DNA from: Shimia_B sp039815465
GTDB lineage: Bacteria > Pseudomonadota > Alphaproteobacteria > Rhodobacterales > Rhodobacteraceae
DNA length: 64,000 nt
Assembly: GCA_039815465.1 (NCBI GenBank)
Contig: JBCBZG010000020.1
Coordinates: 1 to 64,000, forward strand
Direction of reading: 5' to 3'
Both the position numbers and the translations under genes were made by a program. This document shows positions 1 through 9,534 of the stretch, piece by piece. Every line of letters begins with the position of its first letter. Position 1 is the stretch's first letter. The notes under the pieces were generated by a model. That model saw only the letters and a list, made by a program, of their open reading frames with translations. It was not told where the DNA came from and searched no databases.

Positions 1-551
1 ATGGTGGCTGCAAGCAGCGTGTTTTCCTTGGCCAGGTCGCTGGCGCGCAGGGCCTGGGACGCGAGCCCCGTCAGGCGGTCCACCAGACGCAGGTCGTCGC
101 GGCGAAAGGCGGTGGGCGGCGGGCGAAAGGTCAAAAGCGCCAGGTTGGGTGAGGCGGGCATGACGATCAGGCTTTGAAAACCGTCCACCTCCACCCCGCC
201 GCCCCAGGCCCCGAGAAGCGCGAGGTTTGAGATATTGCGCGCGCGGCCAAAGGGGTCAAAGGGCGGCGCGATACGCTGGCCGAGCAGCGCGGGGTCGTCG
301 CTAGCGGTGATGGTGGCGCCCTGTGGCTCCTGGTCTGCATCGCTTGCCGTGACGAGTAGCGTCAGCGTGGCCCCGAGTTTCTGCTGGAGGGACACAAAGA
401 TGGACGCCAGCGCCGCGCCCGCGTTTGGGGCAGTTGTATAGGCCTCCAAACAGTCGAGCAGGGTTTGCGTGTCGGCCAGGGTGCGCGCCTCCCGGTCGCG
501 CATCATCTGGAGTTCGAGCAGCGCCTCGCGCAGACGTTCGCCTTCGGCCAT
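1..551 (-). CDS. Sensor protein with coiled coil and GAF-like domain, N-terminal part (probable histidine kinase, cut by window edge)
   Basis: Only the first 183 codons are inside the window; the gene runs off the left edge. ATG at 551 is preceded by a GAGGG ribosome site five bases upstream. Residues 1-35 are rich in Leu, Glu and Arg and look like a coiled coil. Residues about 40-165 have the alternating hydrophobic pattern of a GAF-like sensor domain. The last visible residues (LASQALRASDLAKENTLL) resemble the signalling helix that precedes a kinase dimerisation domain. No H-box is visible because the gene is truncated, so kinase identity is inferred from domain order and from the FIST gene upstream on the same strand; FIST proteins are often encoded beside hybrid histidine kinases. 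It could instead be a GGDEF or phosphatase-type output protein. Confidence 0.55.
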   Translation of the reverse strand, partial: MAEGERLREALLELQMMRDREARTLADTQTLLDCLEAYTTAPNAGAALASIFVSLQQKLGATLTLLVTASDADQEPQGATITASDDPALLGQRIAPPFDPFGRARNISNLALLGAWGGGVEVDGFQSLIVMPASPNLALLTFRPPPTAFRRDDLRLVDRLTGLASQALRASDLAKENTLLAAT

Positions 552-622
552 GGTCCCTCGGAGTTGTTTTGGGCAGCTTAGGGGGATGGGGGGTGAATGC
601 CAGCGTTTTGGGTTGAGTGCTT

Positions 623-644
623 CGCCCGGCGGCAACGCCGGGCG
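623..644. repeat. Perfect 9-bp inverted repeat with GCAA loop
   Basis: CGCCCGGCG at 623-631 and CGCCGGGCG at 636-644 flank GCAA, a GNRA-type tetraloop if transcribed left to right. It lies between the 63-codon gene and the sensor gene, both on the minus strand. No T-run follows on either strand, so it could be a weak terminator, an mRNA-stabilising hairpin or a dispersed palindrome. Confidence 0.6.
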
Positions 645-670
645 ACCCCCGTCCGCCTAAGCCAATGGGT

Positions 671-862
671 CTATCTTCCTGGCACGCGGACCACTGTAAC
701 GCTGCCCCAAGTGGTGGCGCCAAAACCAGCGGCTCGACCGTCTTCAGTTCTGATGCTTACGCTGCCATCTAGGATGGTCACCTCACTAACATCCTTAAAG
801 TTCTCTTCATCTGCTTTGTGCTCACTTTCATTCACTCGAGTAACTCGAACGTCATAGCCCAT
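671..862 (-). CDS. Small protein of unknown function, 63 aa
   Basis: I do not recognise this family. The start is the ATG at 862 because a strong AAGGAG sits seven bases upstream; an in-frame extension to 910 has no such site. The product is acidic in its N-terminal half (DEENFKD) with beta-like alternation in the C-terminal half and Gly-rich turns. There is no signal peptide or membrane segment. It lies between the FIST gene and the truncated sensor gene on the same strand, so it may be co-transcribed with them. The strong ribosome site is the main argument that it is real. Confidence 0.5.
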   Translation of the reverse strand: MGYDVRVTRVNESEHKADEENFKDVSEVTILDGSVSIRTEDGRAAGFGATTWGSVTVVRVPGR

Positions 863-978
863 CACGGCACTCCTTTTTCCTGGACCGTAGGCAAGTGTGA
901 ACCGCGTCAAAGAAATTCAAGCACTAGTGCGCAATCTTTCCGACGATGGGCTTTCCAGTTTCGGCTGCATGTGCGCTT

Positions 979-2142
979 CTACTCCTTCGCGAAGGCGATG
1001 CACGAGATCATGAGGTTGCCGTGGCGGTTGCCGACATTGAGCAGATTGCCCTGCTCGCCAAAGGTGAACGCCCCGAGGAAGGGCGCGTGGCCTAGGGCAT
1101 CGTTCACGCCGTCGACGACGTCGCCGATGCGGTCCTGGACGGATAGCATGCAGCCACCGCAGTAGATCATCAGCGCGCCCGCGACGTTGCTTTGCGGCAT
1201 ACGCCCTGTTTCGCAGGCCAGCTTTGCGACGCGGCCTGCGCGTTCGATCAGGCTTTCCTGGGTGCCGTTCATCAGCGTGAGCGTCTCGCCCTCAGCGACC
1301 GTCGCAAAGAGGTCCATGGACCCGTCGCCATGGGCCACCGCCGGGTGCGCGAGCAGGTAGAACGGCACGTCACCCACCTGGCTGTTTTCGCGCCCGAGCG
1401 GCCACATGGTGCTGTCTGACAGGATGGCTTCCGTACCCGTGGGGTCGGCCACGGCGCTGACGTCGCCGCCGGTCCAATCGGCATAGAGCTCCATCGCGGG
1501 GCGCCCGTCGAGCTCCAAAATCTTGCGGCCTTGCGCCTTGGTGACTTTGGCCGTGGCGGGCTTTGGCGAGTAGCCGCTTTGGTACGCCAAGGACACGGGC
1601 GTGGAGGGAAAGAGCACGGAGACGATGACCCCCTCGGTCAGGGACCCGGTGGCGTCGAACACGAACCAGTCGCCGCTGACAGAATTGTCCGCCGCGCTGC
1701 CGCCGATGATCGGAATGTCGGCGCCGATGATGTCTTCGACCCCTTTGAGCACGTCCTCCTCCGCGCCTGGAGTGGCGGCCAGCCACACAAGCGCGGGCTG
1801 TTCGCCCAGGCGGTCGGCCCGCGCGAGCGCCTTTTGCGTGGCCGCCGCGGCGGCCTGGCGGGGGCCATCGGAAAAGGCGCTGGTGGCCGTGCCATAGGCG
1901 CCGTCGGGGTCCGTGATCGCAAAGACTGCGGCGCCTGTGGTTTGACCCTGCTGGCTCATGGCCCCTAAGCACGACGTCGCGCCATGGAGCGCCCCGTACA
2001 TCGCGCCGTGCCCGCTGAGCTGGGTCAACGTATCGGGCCCGCCCGCGCAGTTGCCGTGAATAGACACGAAGTCAACGGCGGCGAGGTCAATCTTGGCGAG
2101 GGCCGCAGCAAAGCTGTCGCCGTGTTCAACTGTGATATCCAT
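979..2142 (-). CDS. FIST-domain signal-sensing protein (NosP-like candidate)
   Basis: The 387-residue protein has the two-part FIST architecture. The N-terminal half contains HGNCAGGPD, LHGATSCLG and IIGGSAADN; the C-terminal half contains YCGGCML and FLGAFTFGEQG, the typical end of FIST_C. FIST proteins bind small ligands; some members (NosP) bind haem and sense nitric oxide, acting on an adjacent hybrid kinase. The start at 2142 is preceded by a GGAGGAGAGG ribosome site. No signal peptide or membrane segment is seen, so it is cytoplasmic. The FIST family call is solid. The NO-sensing role is inferred from the sensor gene about 0.4 kb downstream on the same strand, and a nutrient-sensing role is equally possible. 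Confidence 0.85.
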   Translation of the reverse strand: MDITVEHGDSFAAALAKIDLAAVDFVSIHGNCAGGPDTLTQLSGHGAMYGALHGATSCLGAMSQQGQTTGAAVFAITDPDGAYGTATSAFSDGPRQAAAAATQKALARADRLGEQPALVWLAATPGAEEDVLKGVEDIIGADIPIIGGSAADNSVSGDWFVFDATGSLTEGVIVSVLFPSTPVSLAYQSGYSPKPATAKVTKAQGRKILELDGRPAMELYADWTGGDVSAVADPTGTEAILSDSTMWPLGRENSQVGDVPFYLLAHPAVAHGDGSMDLFATVAEGETLTLMNGTQESLIERAGRVAKLACETGRMPQSNVAGALMIYCGGCMLSVQDRIGDVVDGVNDALGHAPFLGAFTFGEQGNLLNVGNRHGNLMISCIAFAKE

Positions 2143-2393
2143 GGGAACCCCTCTCCTCCGCGGGTGTGAGCTTTAGATATGGTGGCCGGGGGCATGCCGC
2201 TATTTCAACAAAGCACAGCGGACCTATACAAAAGGTGAGCGTGGGTGGCTTTTGAGCGTAAACGGCCGGGCGGCGGCACTGCAGCGGGGGTTGAAAGCTT
2301 TGGGGCACGCACAAATGCGCCGCCCAACGCCGCCTCTCGACGCTCTTTCCACTTGAACGGACCGGGCGCGGGAGCTAAACGCTCGGGCGGTCC

Positions 2394-2469
2394 GCCTCAA
2401 TAGCTCAGCTGGTAGAGCAGGTCCTTCGTAAGGACAAGGTCGGGGGTTCGAGTCCCTCTTGAGGCACCA
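2394..2469 (+). tRNA. tRNA-Thr (anticodon CGU), CCA encoded
   Basis: A cloverleaf can be drawn by eye. The acceptor GCCTCAA (2394-2400) pairs with TTGAGGC (2459-2465), and discriminator A and CCA follow. The D arm is GCTC/GAGC, the anticodon loop TTCGTAA gives CGT at positions 34-36, and the T arm is GGGGG-TTCGAGT-CCCTC. The outermost anticodon-stem pair is a G-A mismatch. CGU reads ACG threonine codons, which suit a high-GC genome. Confidence 0.95.
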
Positions 2470-2649
2470 TTACCCCCCGCCAGAACCGCGACCTTAGAAC
2501 AAAACGCTGCCTGCATGCGCGATGCGGTGTTGCTGCGTCTGTTTCGGTCGCAACCGGCGCCGTGGAGCGCCTGCACGGCCCATAGGTACCAAGGCGCACG
2601 TCACACGAATGGTGGTGCTCGATCGATGGCCGTGGGGCGTATATCCGGG

Positions 2650-4134
2650 TTAGTTCGCCCGCGGCGCCTCAGAGCCGGGTTCGAGGATCTCCGCTTCTAC
2701 AACCTCCACAGCGGGGAGGTCTGGCGTTGGGTCTTCTTCAGGCGGGGCGGAGAGGAGGGGGAGCATGGCGCCCGTGGTGCCGCCGTCGGACATGCCGGTG
2801 GCTGGGCGTTTCCAGCTGAGGCTGTCGATGGCGCCGCATTCGTCGCAGGCCGCGTCCCATTCCGCCTGGATGTTGCCGCAGACGTCGCAGACCCATTGCG
2901 GGTCCCGGGGCGCGGAGAGGGCGCGGGTGAGCAGCCCGCGGACGGTGCTGTCTGGAGCGCCTTCACCCTTTTCGATGGCCGCGAGGATCGTCAGCGCGCG
3001 GACGGTGGGGTCTTTGTCCACGAGGTCGCCCAGGGCGCGGCGCGCGGCGGGGAAATCTTCGGCGGCGATGTAAAGCTCTGCCATGACCATTTTGGTTTCT
3101 GGGTCGCTCGCCTGGGCGCGGGTCAGCGCCTTGAAGCGTTTGATGCGCGCCTCGTTTGATTCGCCCTCCTCAATCGCGGCGAAGGCGGCGGCGAGTTCTG
3201 GGTGCGGCTGTTTGGTCCAGGCGGATTTGAGCACTTTCGTGGCGAGTTTCGGCTTGCCCTGCTCCACATGGGCGCGGGCGGCCATGGTGGCGGCGGGGAT
3301 CAGCTCCGGCGAGAGGCGGTTGGCCTCGATCGACAGCTTTTGCGCGTCCTCTAGCTTGCCGTCACGGCGCAGCGCGCGGGCCTCGCTGAGTGCCATGACA
3401 GCGTCGCGGCGTTTGTGGATGTCGCGGGGTAGCGCGCCGTGCTTGAGCTTGGCGTTGAGCGTTTGGCGCGCGCCAGCCCAGTCCTCTTCCCCCGCTTGGA
3501 GTTTGAGCAGGGTGTCTTGCGTGTCGACATGTTTCGGCTTCAGCGCAAAGGCCTTTTCGGCCAGTTTCAACGCCGTTTCCGTGTCGCCGTCGGCGAGCTT
3601 TTGTTTCAGCAGGCCGTGGACGCCGACAAAGCGGGTTTTGTCGTTTTGCAGGAGCTCTTTGTAGACCTCCCCCGCTTTTTTGGTGTCGCCGGTCATTTCT
3701 GCCGCTTGGGCGGTGACGAGGCCGGTGAGCTCGGGACGGTCGAGCTTGCGGTCGGCCTTGGCGGCTTTGGCGAGAGCCAGTTTGCCGTCGCCGGAGGCCA
3801 GCGCCATGAGCGCCTCTGACAGCGCATCAAAGCCGCTGCGTTCGCGGTTGCGGTCAAAGTAGCGCGAGATCGCGGTTTCATCGCCATTGATCCAGCGCAG
3901 CACGGCCACGAGCAGCCCGGCGAGTTTAAAGATCAACCATTGCGCGATGATGAGCGCGGCAAAGGCCATGACCAGCGGCAAGGGTTGGAGCGTGAATTCG
4001 AACGCCTCGTTCATGGCGGTGGCCGGAACTTGGACGGTCATGCCGCCGTCGAGTTCGAGCAGCGCACCCGCGCCCAGCGCCACACCGGCGACGATGGCCA
4101 CAAAGATCAGGACTTTTGCAAGAGACCAAAGCAT
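2650..4134 (-). CDS. hemY: HemY-like membrane TPR protein with C-terminal zinc ribbon
   Basis: The 494-residue protein begins with two membrane helices (residues about 5-27 and 50-80), the arrangement of the HemY_N domain. A long run of TPR-like helices follows (about 100-390), and then a four-cysteine zinc ribbon with Cys at 416, 419, 430 and 433. The tail is acidic and disordered. This is the proteobacterial HemY of haem clusters, not the protoporphyrinogen oxidase of the same name in Gram-positives; its function is not settled. It ends the hemD - Mic60-like - hemY run, 12 bases after the Mic60-like gene. The membrane-TPR-zinc-ribbon order resembles LapB, so a role in protein quality control or complex assembly is conceivable. 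Confidence 0.82.
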   Translation of the reverse strand: MLWSLAKVLIFVAIVAGVALGAGALLELDGGMTVQVPATAMNEAFEFTLQPLPLVMAFAALIIAQWLIFKLAGLLVAVLRWINGDETAISRYFDRNRERSGFDALSEALMALASGDGKLALAKAAKADRKLDRPELTGLVTAQAAEMTGDTKKAGEVYKELLQNDKTRFVGVHGLLKQKLADGDTETALKLAEKAFALKPKHVDTQDTLLKLQAGEEDWAGARQTLNAKLKHGALPRDIHKRRDAVMALSEARALRRDGKLEDAQKLSIEANRLSPELIPAATMAARAHVEQGKPKLATKVLKSAWTKQPHPELAAAFAAIEEGESNEARIKRFKALTRAQASDPETKMVMAELYIAAEDFPAARRALGDLVDKDPTVRALTILAAIEKGEGAPDSTVRGLLTRALSAPRDPQWVCDVCGNIQAEWDAACDECGAIDSLSWKRPATGMSDGGTTGAMLPLLSAPPEEDPTPDLPAVEVVEAEILEPGSEAPRAN

Positions 4135-4146
4135 ATCGGGGCGTCC

Positions 4147-5511
<1,365 letters not shown>

Positions 5512-5559
5512 AAGTTACCCCTATTCCTGGGTCGGAGAGACGCCCCCAACGCAGCAAGC

Positions 5560-6294
5560 TTAGCTTTGCAGGCGCGGCATCTCAACCCAGGGTTTGACGA
5601 CCGGCAAGCGATAGATTGCCTCAAGCACCGCGTCCTCGGTCGGGGCTTGGGCGACAGTAGCGGCCCGGGGTGCGTCGGCGGGCCAGGCGGCGGCCACGGC
5701 GGGGCTGATCGCAACGGGGTGGACAAACGCGGACGCCGCCGCAAGCGGTGCGGCGATCCGGGCGCTGCGGGGCGAAAAGAGCGGCAGGACGACCGGGCGG
5801 CTGCCGGACAGGAGGGCTGTGGCGGCAGCGGTGAAATCTTGTTTTTCTTGTTTGTAAACAATGACTTCTACGCATTCTAACCCCTGCGCCGTTAGGGTTG
5901 CGCAGATGTCGCCCGTGGTGTCAGCGCCGCGCAGGTAGAGATATGGCGCCCGTCCCGGGTCCCAGGTCAGGAGCGTGGTTAGCTCCCGCGCGGTACCGCC
6001 TGCGGACACGGCCGTATAGCCCGCTGCGCGCGCGGTCTGCGCGGTTTTGTCCCCTACGCATAGGCAGTGCCTCTTTTTTGGGATGCCGAGCGTCTCCAAA
6101 CATCGCGCGGCGGCGGGGGAGGTGAGAATCACCGTCGCGAAACTGTCCATCTGAATTGACACTGGGAGCGTCTTGACAGCCATGAGCGGGGACAGGACGG
6201 TTTCGAGCCCGGTGTGGTCGCGCAATCGGGCGGCAAAGCGGCTGCCATCAGGCTCGGGCCGCGTGATGAGACAGGTCGGGGCGGCTTGTGTCAT
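5560..6294 (-). CDS. hemD: Uroporphyrinogen-III synthase
   Basis: The enzyme cyclises hydroxymethylbilane to uroporphyrinogen III with inversion of ring D, an early step of tetrapyrrole synthesis in the cytoplasm. The 244-residue length and the bilobed pattern fit: N-terminal LITRPEPDGSRFAARL, mid-protein VILTSPAAARCL and CVGDKTAQTARAAGY, and C-terminal VLPLFSPRSARI. This family has few invariant residues, so the call uses these segments and its place ahead of the Mic60-like gene and hemY. ATG at 6294 has no strong ribosome site. It is divergent from tsaD with a 43-bp gap that must hold both promoters. hemC is not in the window. Confidence 0.88.
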   Translation of the reverse strand: MTQAAPTCLITRPEPDGSRFAARLRDHTGLETVLSPLMAVKTLPVSIQMDSFATVILTSPAAARCLETLGIPKKRHCLCVGDKTAQTARAAGYTAVSAGGTARELTTLLTWDPGRAPYLYLRGADTTGDICATLTAQGLECVEVIVYKQEKQDFTAAATALLSGSRPVVLPLFSPRSARIAAPLAAASAFVHPVAISPAVAAAWPADAPRAATVAQAPTEDAVLEAIYRLPVVKPWVEMPRLQS

Positions 6295-6337
6295 ATCGGG
6301 TGCGATTGTAAGCGCGAAGCTTCAGGGGAACAATGCC

Positions 6338-7423
6338 GTGACGCTTATCCTAGGGATCGAAAGCAGCTGCGATGACACCTCCGCGGCGGTGGTGCGCATG
6401 GGCCCGCGGGCTCAGGTGCTGTCGAATGTGGTCTTTGGGCAGTCGACGCTGCACGCGGCGTTTGGCGGGGTCGTGCCGGAGATTGCCGCGCGCGCCCATG
6501 CCGAAAAGCTCGACCACGCGGTGGAGGCGGCGTTGGATCAAGCCGAGGTCGCGCTGCGCGGTGTCGACGGGATCGCGGTGACCGCGGGTCCGGGCCTGAT
6601 CGGCGGGGTGATGGCCGGGGTCATGGCCGCCAAGGGGCTGTCGGCGGCGACGGGGCTGCCGCTGATCGGGGTCAACCATCTGGCCGGGCATGCGCTGACG
6701 CCTGTGTTGACCGATGGGTTGCGGTTTCCGTTCTTGATGCTGCTCGTGTCCGGTGGTCATTGCCAGTTCCTGGTGGTGCGCGGAGCCGATGATTTTACGC
6801 GGTTGGGTGGCACCATCGATGATGCCCCGGGGGAGGCTTATGACAAGGTCGCGCGCCTGCTCGGGCTGCCGCAGCCTGGCGGCCCAGCGGTGGAGCGGGA
6901 GGCCGCGGGCGGTGATGCGGCGCGCTTTGCCTTACCGCGGCCCTTGCTGCGCGACGGGACCTGCAATCTATCGTTTTCGGGGCTCAAAACCGCTGTTCTA
7001 CGCGCGCGGGATGCGGCAATGGCCGCGGAGGGCGGTTTGCGGCGCCAGACACGCGCGGATCTGTGCGCTTCGTTTCAGGCGGCGGTGTGTGATGTATTGG
7101 CGGCGAAGACGGCGCTGGCGCTCGACCTTTATGCGAAGGAGACGCCTGCTGCCCCAGCCATCGCGGTGGCGGGGGGTGTGGCGGCCAATGCGGCGATCCG
7201 GGGTGCGCTGGCCGACTTGGCGGCGGCGCGCGGGGTGGCGTTTTCGGCGCCGCCGCTGGCGCTGTGTACGGATAATGCGGCGATGATTGCCCATGCGGGC
7301 GGACTTTTGTGGCGCGAGAACCCGGGGACCGCCGATGCGCCGGTCGTTGCGCGCCCGCGGTGGCCGCTCGACAGCAGCCAGGCGGCGCTGATCGGGTCGG
7401 GCAAGAAGGGGGCCAAGGCGTGA
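6338..7423 (+). CDS. tsaD: tRNA N6-threonylcarbamoyladenosine transferase TsaD
   Basis: TsaD transfers threonylcarbamoyl to A37 of ANN-decoding tRNAs, with TsaB, TsaC and TsaE. The GTG at 6338 is chosen because it gives the family N terminus LILGIESSCDDTS and has AGGGGAA seven bases upstream; a longer in-frame reading to 6173 would run into hemD. Diagnostic features are the metal-binding HLAGH, the ASKHA-type LLVSGGHCQ and GEAYDKVARLLGLP, and AGGVAANAAIRG. The length of 361 residues is normal. The stop overlaps the gpsA start (GTGA), so the two are translationally coupled. The partner gene tsaE lies at 20.3 kb. Confidence 0.96.
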   Translation: MTLILGIESSCDDTSAAVVRMGPRAQVLSNVVFGQSTLHAAFGGVVPEIAARAHAEKLDHAVEAALDQAEVALRGVDGIAVTAGPGLIGGVMAGVMAAKGLSAATGLPLIGVNHLAGHALTPVLTDGLRFPFLMLLVSGGHCQFLVVRGADDFTRLGGTIDDAPGEAYDKVARLLGLPQPGGPAVEREAAGGDAARFALPRPLLRDGTCNLSFSGLKTAVLRARDAAMAAEGGLRRQTRADLCASFQAAVCDVLAAKTALALDLYAKETPAAPAIAVAGGVAANAAIRGALADLAAARGVAFSAPPLALCTDNAAMIAHAGGLLWRENPGTADAPVVARPRWPLDSSQAALIGSGKKGAKA

Positions 7424-8346
7424 TCGCGGTTTTGGGCGCGGGCGCCTTTGGCGCGGCCTTGGCGCTTGCGGTGGGCAGCGACGTGCGGCTTTGGGGGCGC
7501 GGGTTGGCGCCCGGTGCGCGGCAGTCGACGCGGTTGCCGGGGGCAGCCTTTCCGGATCGCGTAACAGTGGTGGCCACGCGTGAGGACGCGCTCAAAGGGG
7601 CCGAGATCGTGCTGCTGGCCGTGCCCATGGCTGCGCTGCGGGACGTGGCGGCGGAACTCGACTTTGGCGCGCGTACGGTGATTGCGTGTTGCAAAGGGAT
7701 CGACCCAGACACGTTGGCGGGGCCGTCGCGGGTGCTTTTGGATGCCGGGATCGCGGCGCCGGGTGTGCTCACGGGCCCGAGCTTTGCGGCAGACATTGCG
7801 CGCGGGCTGCCCACGGCGCTGACGCTCGCGCTGGCGGATGCTGGGGCGGCGCGGGCCGCTCAGGCGGCGCTGTCGAGCTCGACGTTGCGCATCTATACCT
7901 CCCCCGATGTGCGCGGGGCGGAGCTGGGTGGCGCGCTAAAGAACGTGCTCGCCATTGGCGCGGGCGCCGTGGTCGGGGCCGGGCTGGGCCAAAGCGCGCA
8001 GGCGGCGCTTTTGACGCGGGGCTTTGCAGAAATCAGGGAGCTTGCGGCGGCGGAGGCTGATCCGGCGACGCTGGTTGGCCTGTCGGGTCTGGGCGATCTG
8101 ATGCTCACGGCGTTTTCGGATCAAAGCCGGAATTTCCGCTACGGTGTCGCGCTCGGCGCGGGCGAGGACCTGCCCACCGGGCTCACCGTCGAAGGCGTGG
8201 CCACGGCGCGCGCGGTGGCGCGCATTGCGCGGGACCGGGGGCTCGATCTGCCTGTGCTTTCGGCCACAGAAGCTCTAATCTCGGGCACGCTCACCCCGCG
8301 TGCAGCTGTTGAGGCGCTGATGTCGCGCCCGCTTAAGGAGGAATAA
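7420..8346 (+). CDS. gpsA: Glycerol-3-phosphate dehydrogenase [NAD(P)+]
   Basis: It reduces dihydroxyacetone phosphate to sn-glycerol-3-phosphate for phospholipid synthesis. The GTG at 7420 overlaps the tsaD stop and starts directly on the Rossmann motif IAVLGAGAFGAALA. Further family signatures are the catalytic-lysine region ELGGALKNVLAIGAG, TRGFAEIRELA and GLSGLGDLMLTAFSDQSRN. The 308-residue length is slightly short but complete. The gene ends AAGGAGGAATAATG, so its last codons provide the ribosome site for the next gene, whose ATG shares a base with the stop. Confidence 0.95.
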   Translation: MIAVLGAGAFGAALALAVGSDVRLWGRGLAPGARQSTRLPGAAFPDRVTVVATREDALKGAEIVLLAVPMAALRDVAAELDFGARTVIACCKGIDPDTLAGPSRVLLDAGIAAPGVLTGPSFAADIARGLPTALTLALADAGAARAAQAALSSSTLRIYTSPDVRGAELGGALKNVLAIGAGAVVGAGLGQSAQAALLTRGFAEIRELAAAEADPATLVGLSGLGDLMLTAFSDQSRNFRYGVALGAGEDLPTGLTVEGVATARAVARIARDRGLDLPVLSATEALISGTLTPRAAVEALMSRPLKEE

Positions 8347-8618
8347 TGCTCGTAGCTCTCACCGCCCGCGACAAGGCTGGCGCTTTGAACGTTCGGATGG
8401 ACACCCGGCCCGATCACGTGGCGTATCTGAAATCGTCGGAGGCTGTGGTCATGGCTGGCCCGCTGCTGGATGCCGAAGGAGCCATGTGCGGGTCGCTCAT
8501 CATCCTCGACGTGGCTGACATGGCGGAGGCGGAGGCCTGGGCGGCTGCGGACCCGTATGCCAAGGCGGGGCTCTTTGCGTCTGTGTCGCTCGATGCGTGG
8601 AACAAGGTGATCGGGTGA
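8346..8618 (+). CDS. YciI-family protein
   Basis: The 90-residue protein matches the YciI fold in length and motifs: an N-terminal strand, RPDHVAYLKS with the conserved His, GPLLDAEG and the C-terminal ADPYAKAGLF with the conserved Asp-Pro. YciI-like proteins are small dimers with a possible hydrolase or dehydrochlorinase active site; the cellular role is unknown. Its ATG shares a base with the gpsA stop and its stop shares a base with the EVE gene start, so it sits inside a four-gene translationally coupled chain. Confidence 0.87.
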   Translation: MLVALTARDKAGALNVRMDTRPDHVAYLKSSEAVVMAGPLLDAEGAMCGSLIILDVADMAEAEAWAAADPYAKAGLFASVSLDAWNKVIG

Positions 8619-9055
8619 TGGCCTACTGGCTGTTCAAGTCGGAGCCATCCACCTGGTCCTGGGACCAGCAAGTGGCCAAGGGCGACGCGGGCGAGGAATG
8701 GGACGGCGTGCGCAACTACCAGGCGCGCAACTTTATGCGGGAGATGGCCGTGGGCGATCTGGGCTTTTTCTACCATTCGCAAAAGGAAAAGTCGGTTGTG
8801 GGCATCGTGGAGGTGATCGCAGAAAGCCACCCCGACAGCACCACCGATGACGACCGCTGGGACTGTGTGGATATCAAGGCTGTGCGCCCGCTTGCGCCGG
8901 TCACGCTCGACCAGATCAAGGCGGACCCGCGGTTGGGCGATATGGTGCTGGTCAAGAACTCCCGCCTTTCCGTTCAGCCGGTGACCCTCGCGGAGTGGGA
9001 GATCATCTGCGCTATGGCCGGCACGGCTGACGGGGCAGGCGGGGGCGAGGGTTGA
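8618..9055 (+). CDS. EVE-domain protein (predicted modified-nucleotide reader)
   Basis: The 145-residue protein is a whole EVE domain. It has the N-terminal YWLFKSEP, WDGVRNYQARNFMR, GFFYHS and the late LVKNSRLSVQPV that line the PUA-like pocket. EVE domains bind modified bases in RNA or DNA. The start ATG at 8618 overlaps the upstream TGA, favoured over a start at 8597. Known bacterial EVE genes are often near RNA- or energy-related genes. Here it is coupled to tsaD, a tRNA-modification gene, which suits an RNA-linked role, but this is inference. Confidence 0.92.
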   Translation: MAYWLFKSEPSTWSWDQQVAKGDAGEEWDGVRNYQARNFMREMAVGDLGFFYHSQKEKSVVGIVEVIAESHPDSTTDDDRWDCVDIKAVRPLAPVTLDQIKADPRLGDMVLVKNSRLSVQPVTLAEWEIICAMAGTADGAGGGEG

Positions 9056-9110
9056 TCGAAACGGCGTTCCGACCGATGGTCAAAGAAAACGGCCAACGGG
9101 AGAGGGACCC

Positions 9111-9503
9111 ATGGAAATCATCAATATCATCGTAGCCGCGCTGGGCGGCTTTATCTTTGGGGCCGTGTGGTACACGATTTTTGCCAAACCTTGGATGGCG
9201 ACATCAGGGGTGGCGGTCGTGGATGGCAAGCCCGCCAATCAGGCCAACCCTGCCCCCTACATCATCGGTATCCTCGCCACGATCCTCGTCGCGGGGATGA
9301 TGCGCCACATCTTTGCGGGCGCGGGCGTCGAAGGGGTCGGGCGCAGCTTGCTCTATGGGGCGGGGCTTGGTGCGTTTATCTCCGCCCCCTGGCTGTGCAC
9401 GAATTACGGGTTTGCGGGCAAATCGCCGACGCTGATGTTCATCGATGCGGGCTACGCCATTGGTGGGTCCGCGACGATTGGGCTGATCCTGGCACTGTTT
9501 TAA
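9111..9503 (+). CDS. DUF1761-family membrane protein
   Basis: A 130-residue protein with about four membrane helices: residues 5-25 starting IIVAALGGFIFGAVWYTIF, then about 47-67, 78-97 and 108-128. The N-terminal GAVWYTIFAKPWM pattern is typical of DUF1761. ATG at 9111 follows GGGAGAGGG with a seven-base gap. Function is unknown. The gene is followed by a duplicated 15-bp segment containing the stop and then by a terminator-like hairpin. Confidence 0.85.
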   Translation: MEIINIIVAALGGFIFGAVWYTIFAKPWMATSGVAVVDGKPANQANPAPYIIGILATILVAGMMRHIFAGAGVEGVGRSLLYGAGLGAFISAPWLCTNYGFAGKSPTLMFIDAGYAIGGSATIGLILALF

Positions 9504-9534
9504 ACGAAAGACGGGTGTCTAAACGAAAGACGGG
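9501..9534. repeat. 15-bp direct repeat covering the DUF1761 stop codon
   Basis: TAAACGAAAGACGGG occurs at 9501-9515 and again at 9520-9534, four bases apart. The first copy starts with the stop codon of the DUF1761 gene, so the stop and its 3' context are duplicated. Likely a small local tandem duplication. Confidence 0.9.

Noticed and set aside
2405..2599. Minus-strand open frame across the tRNA-Thr gene (contains EGLEPPTLSLRRTCSTS)
   Set aside because: This peptide is the antisense translation of the tRNA and is a common false annotation over tRNA genes.
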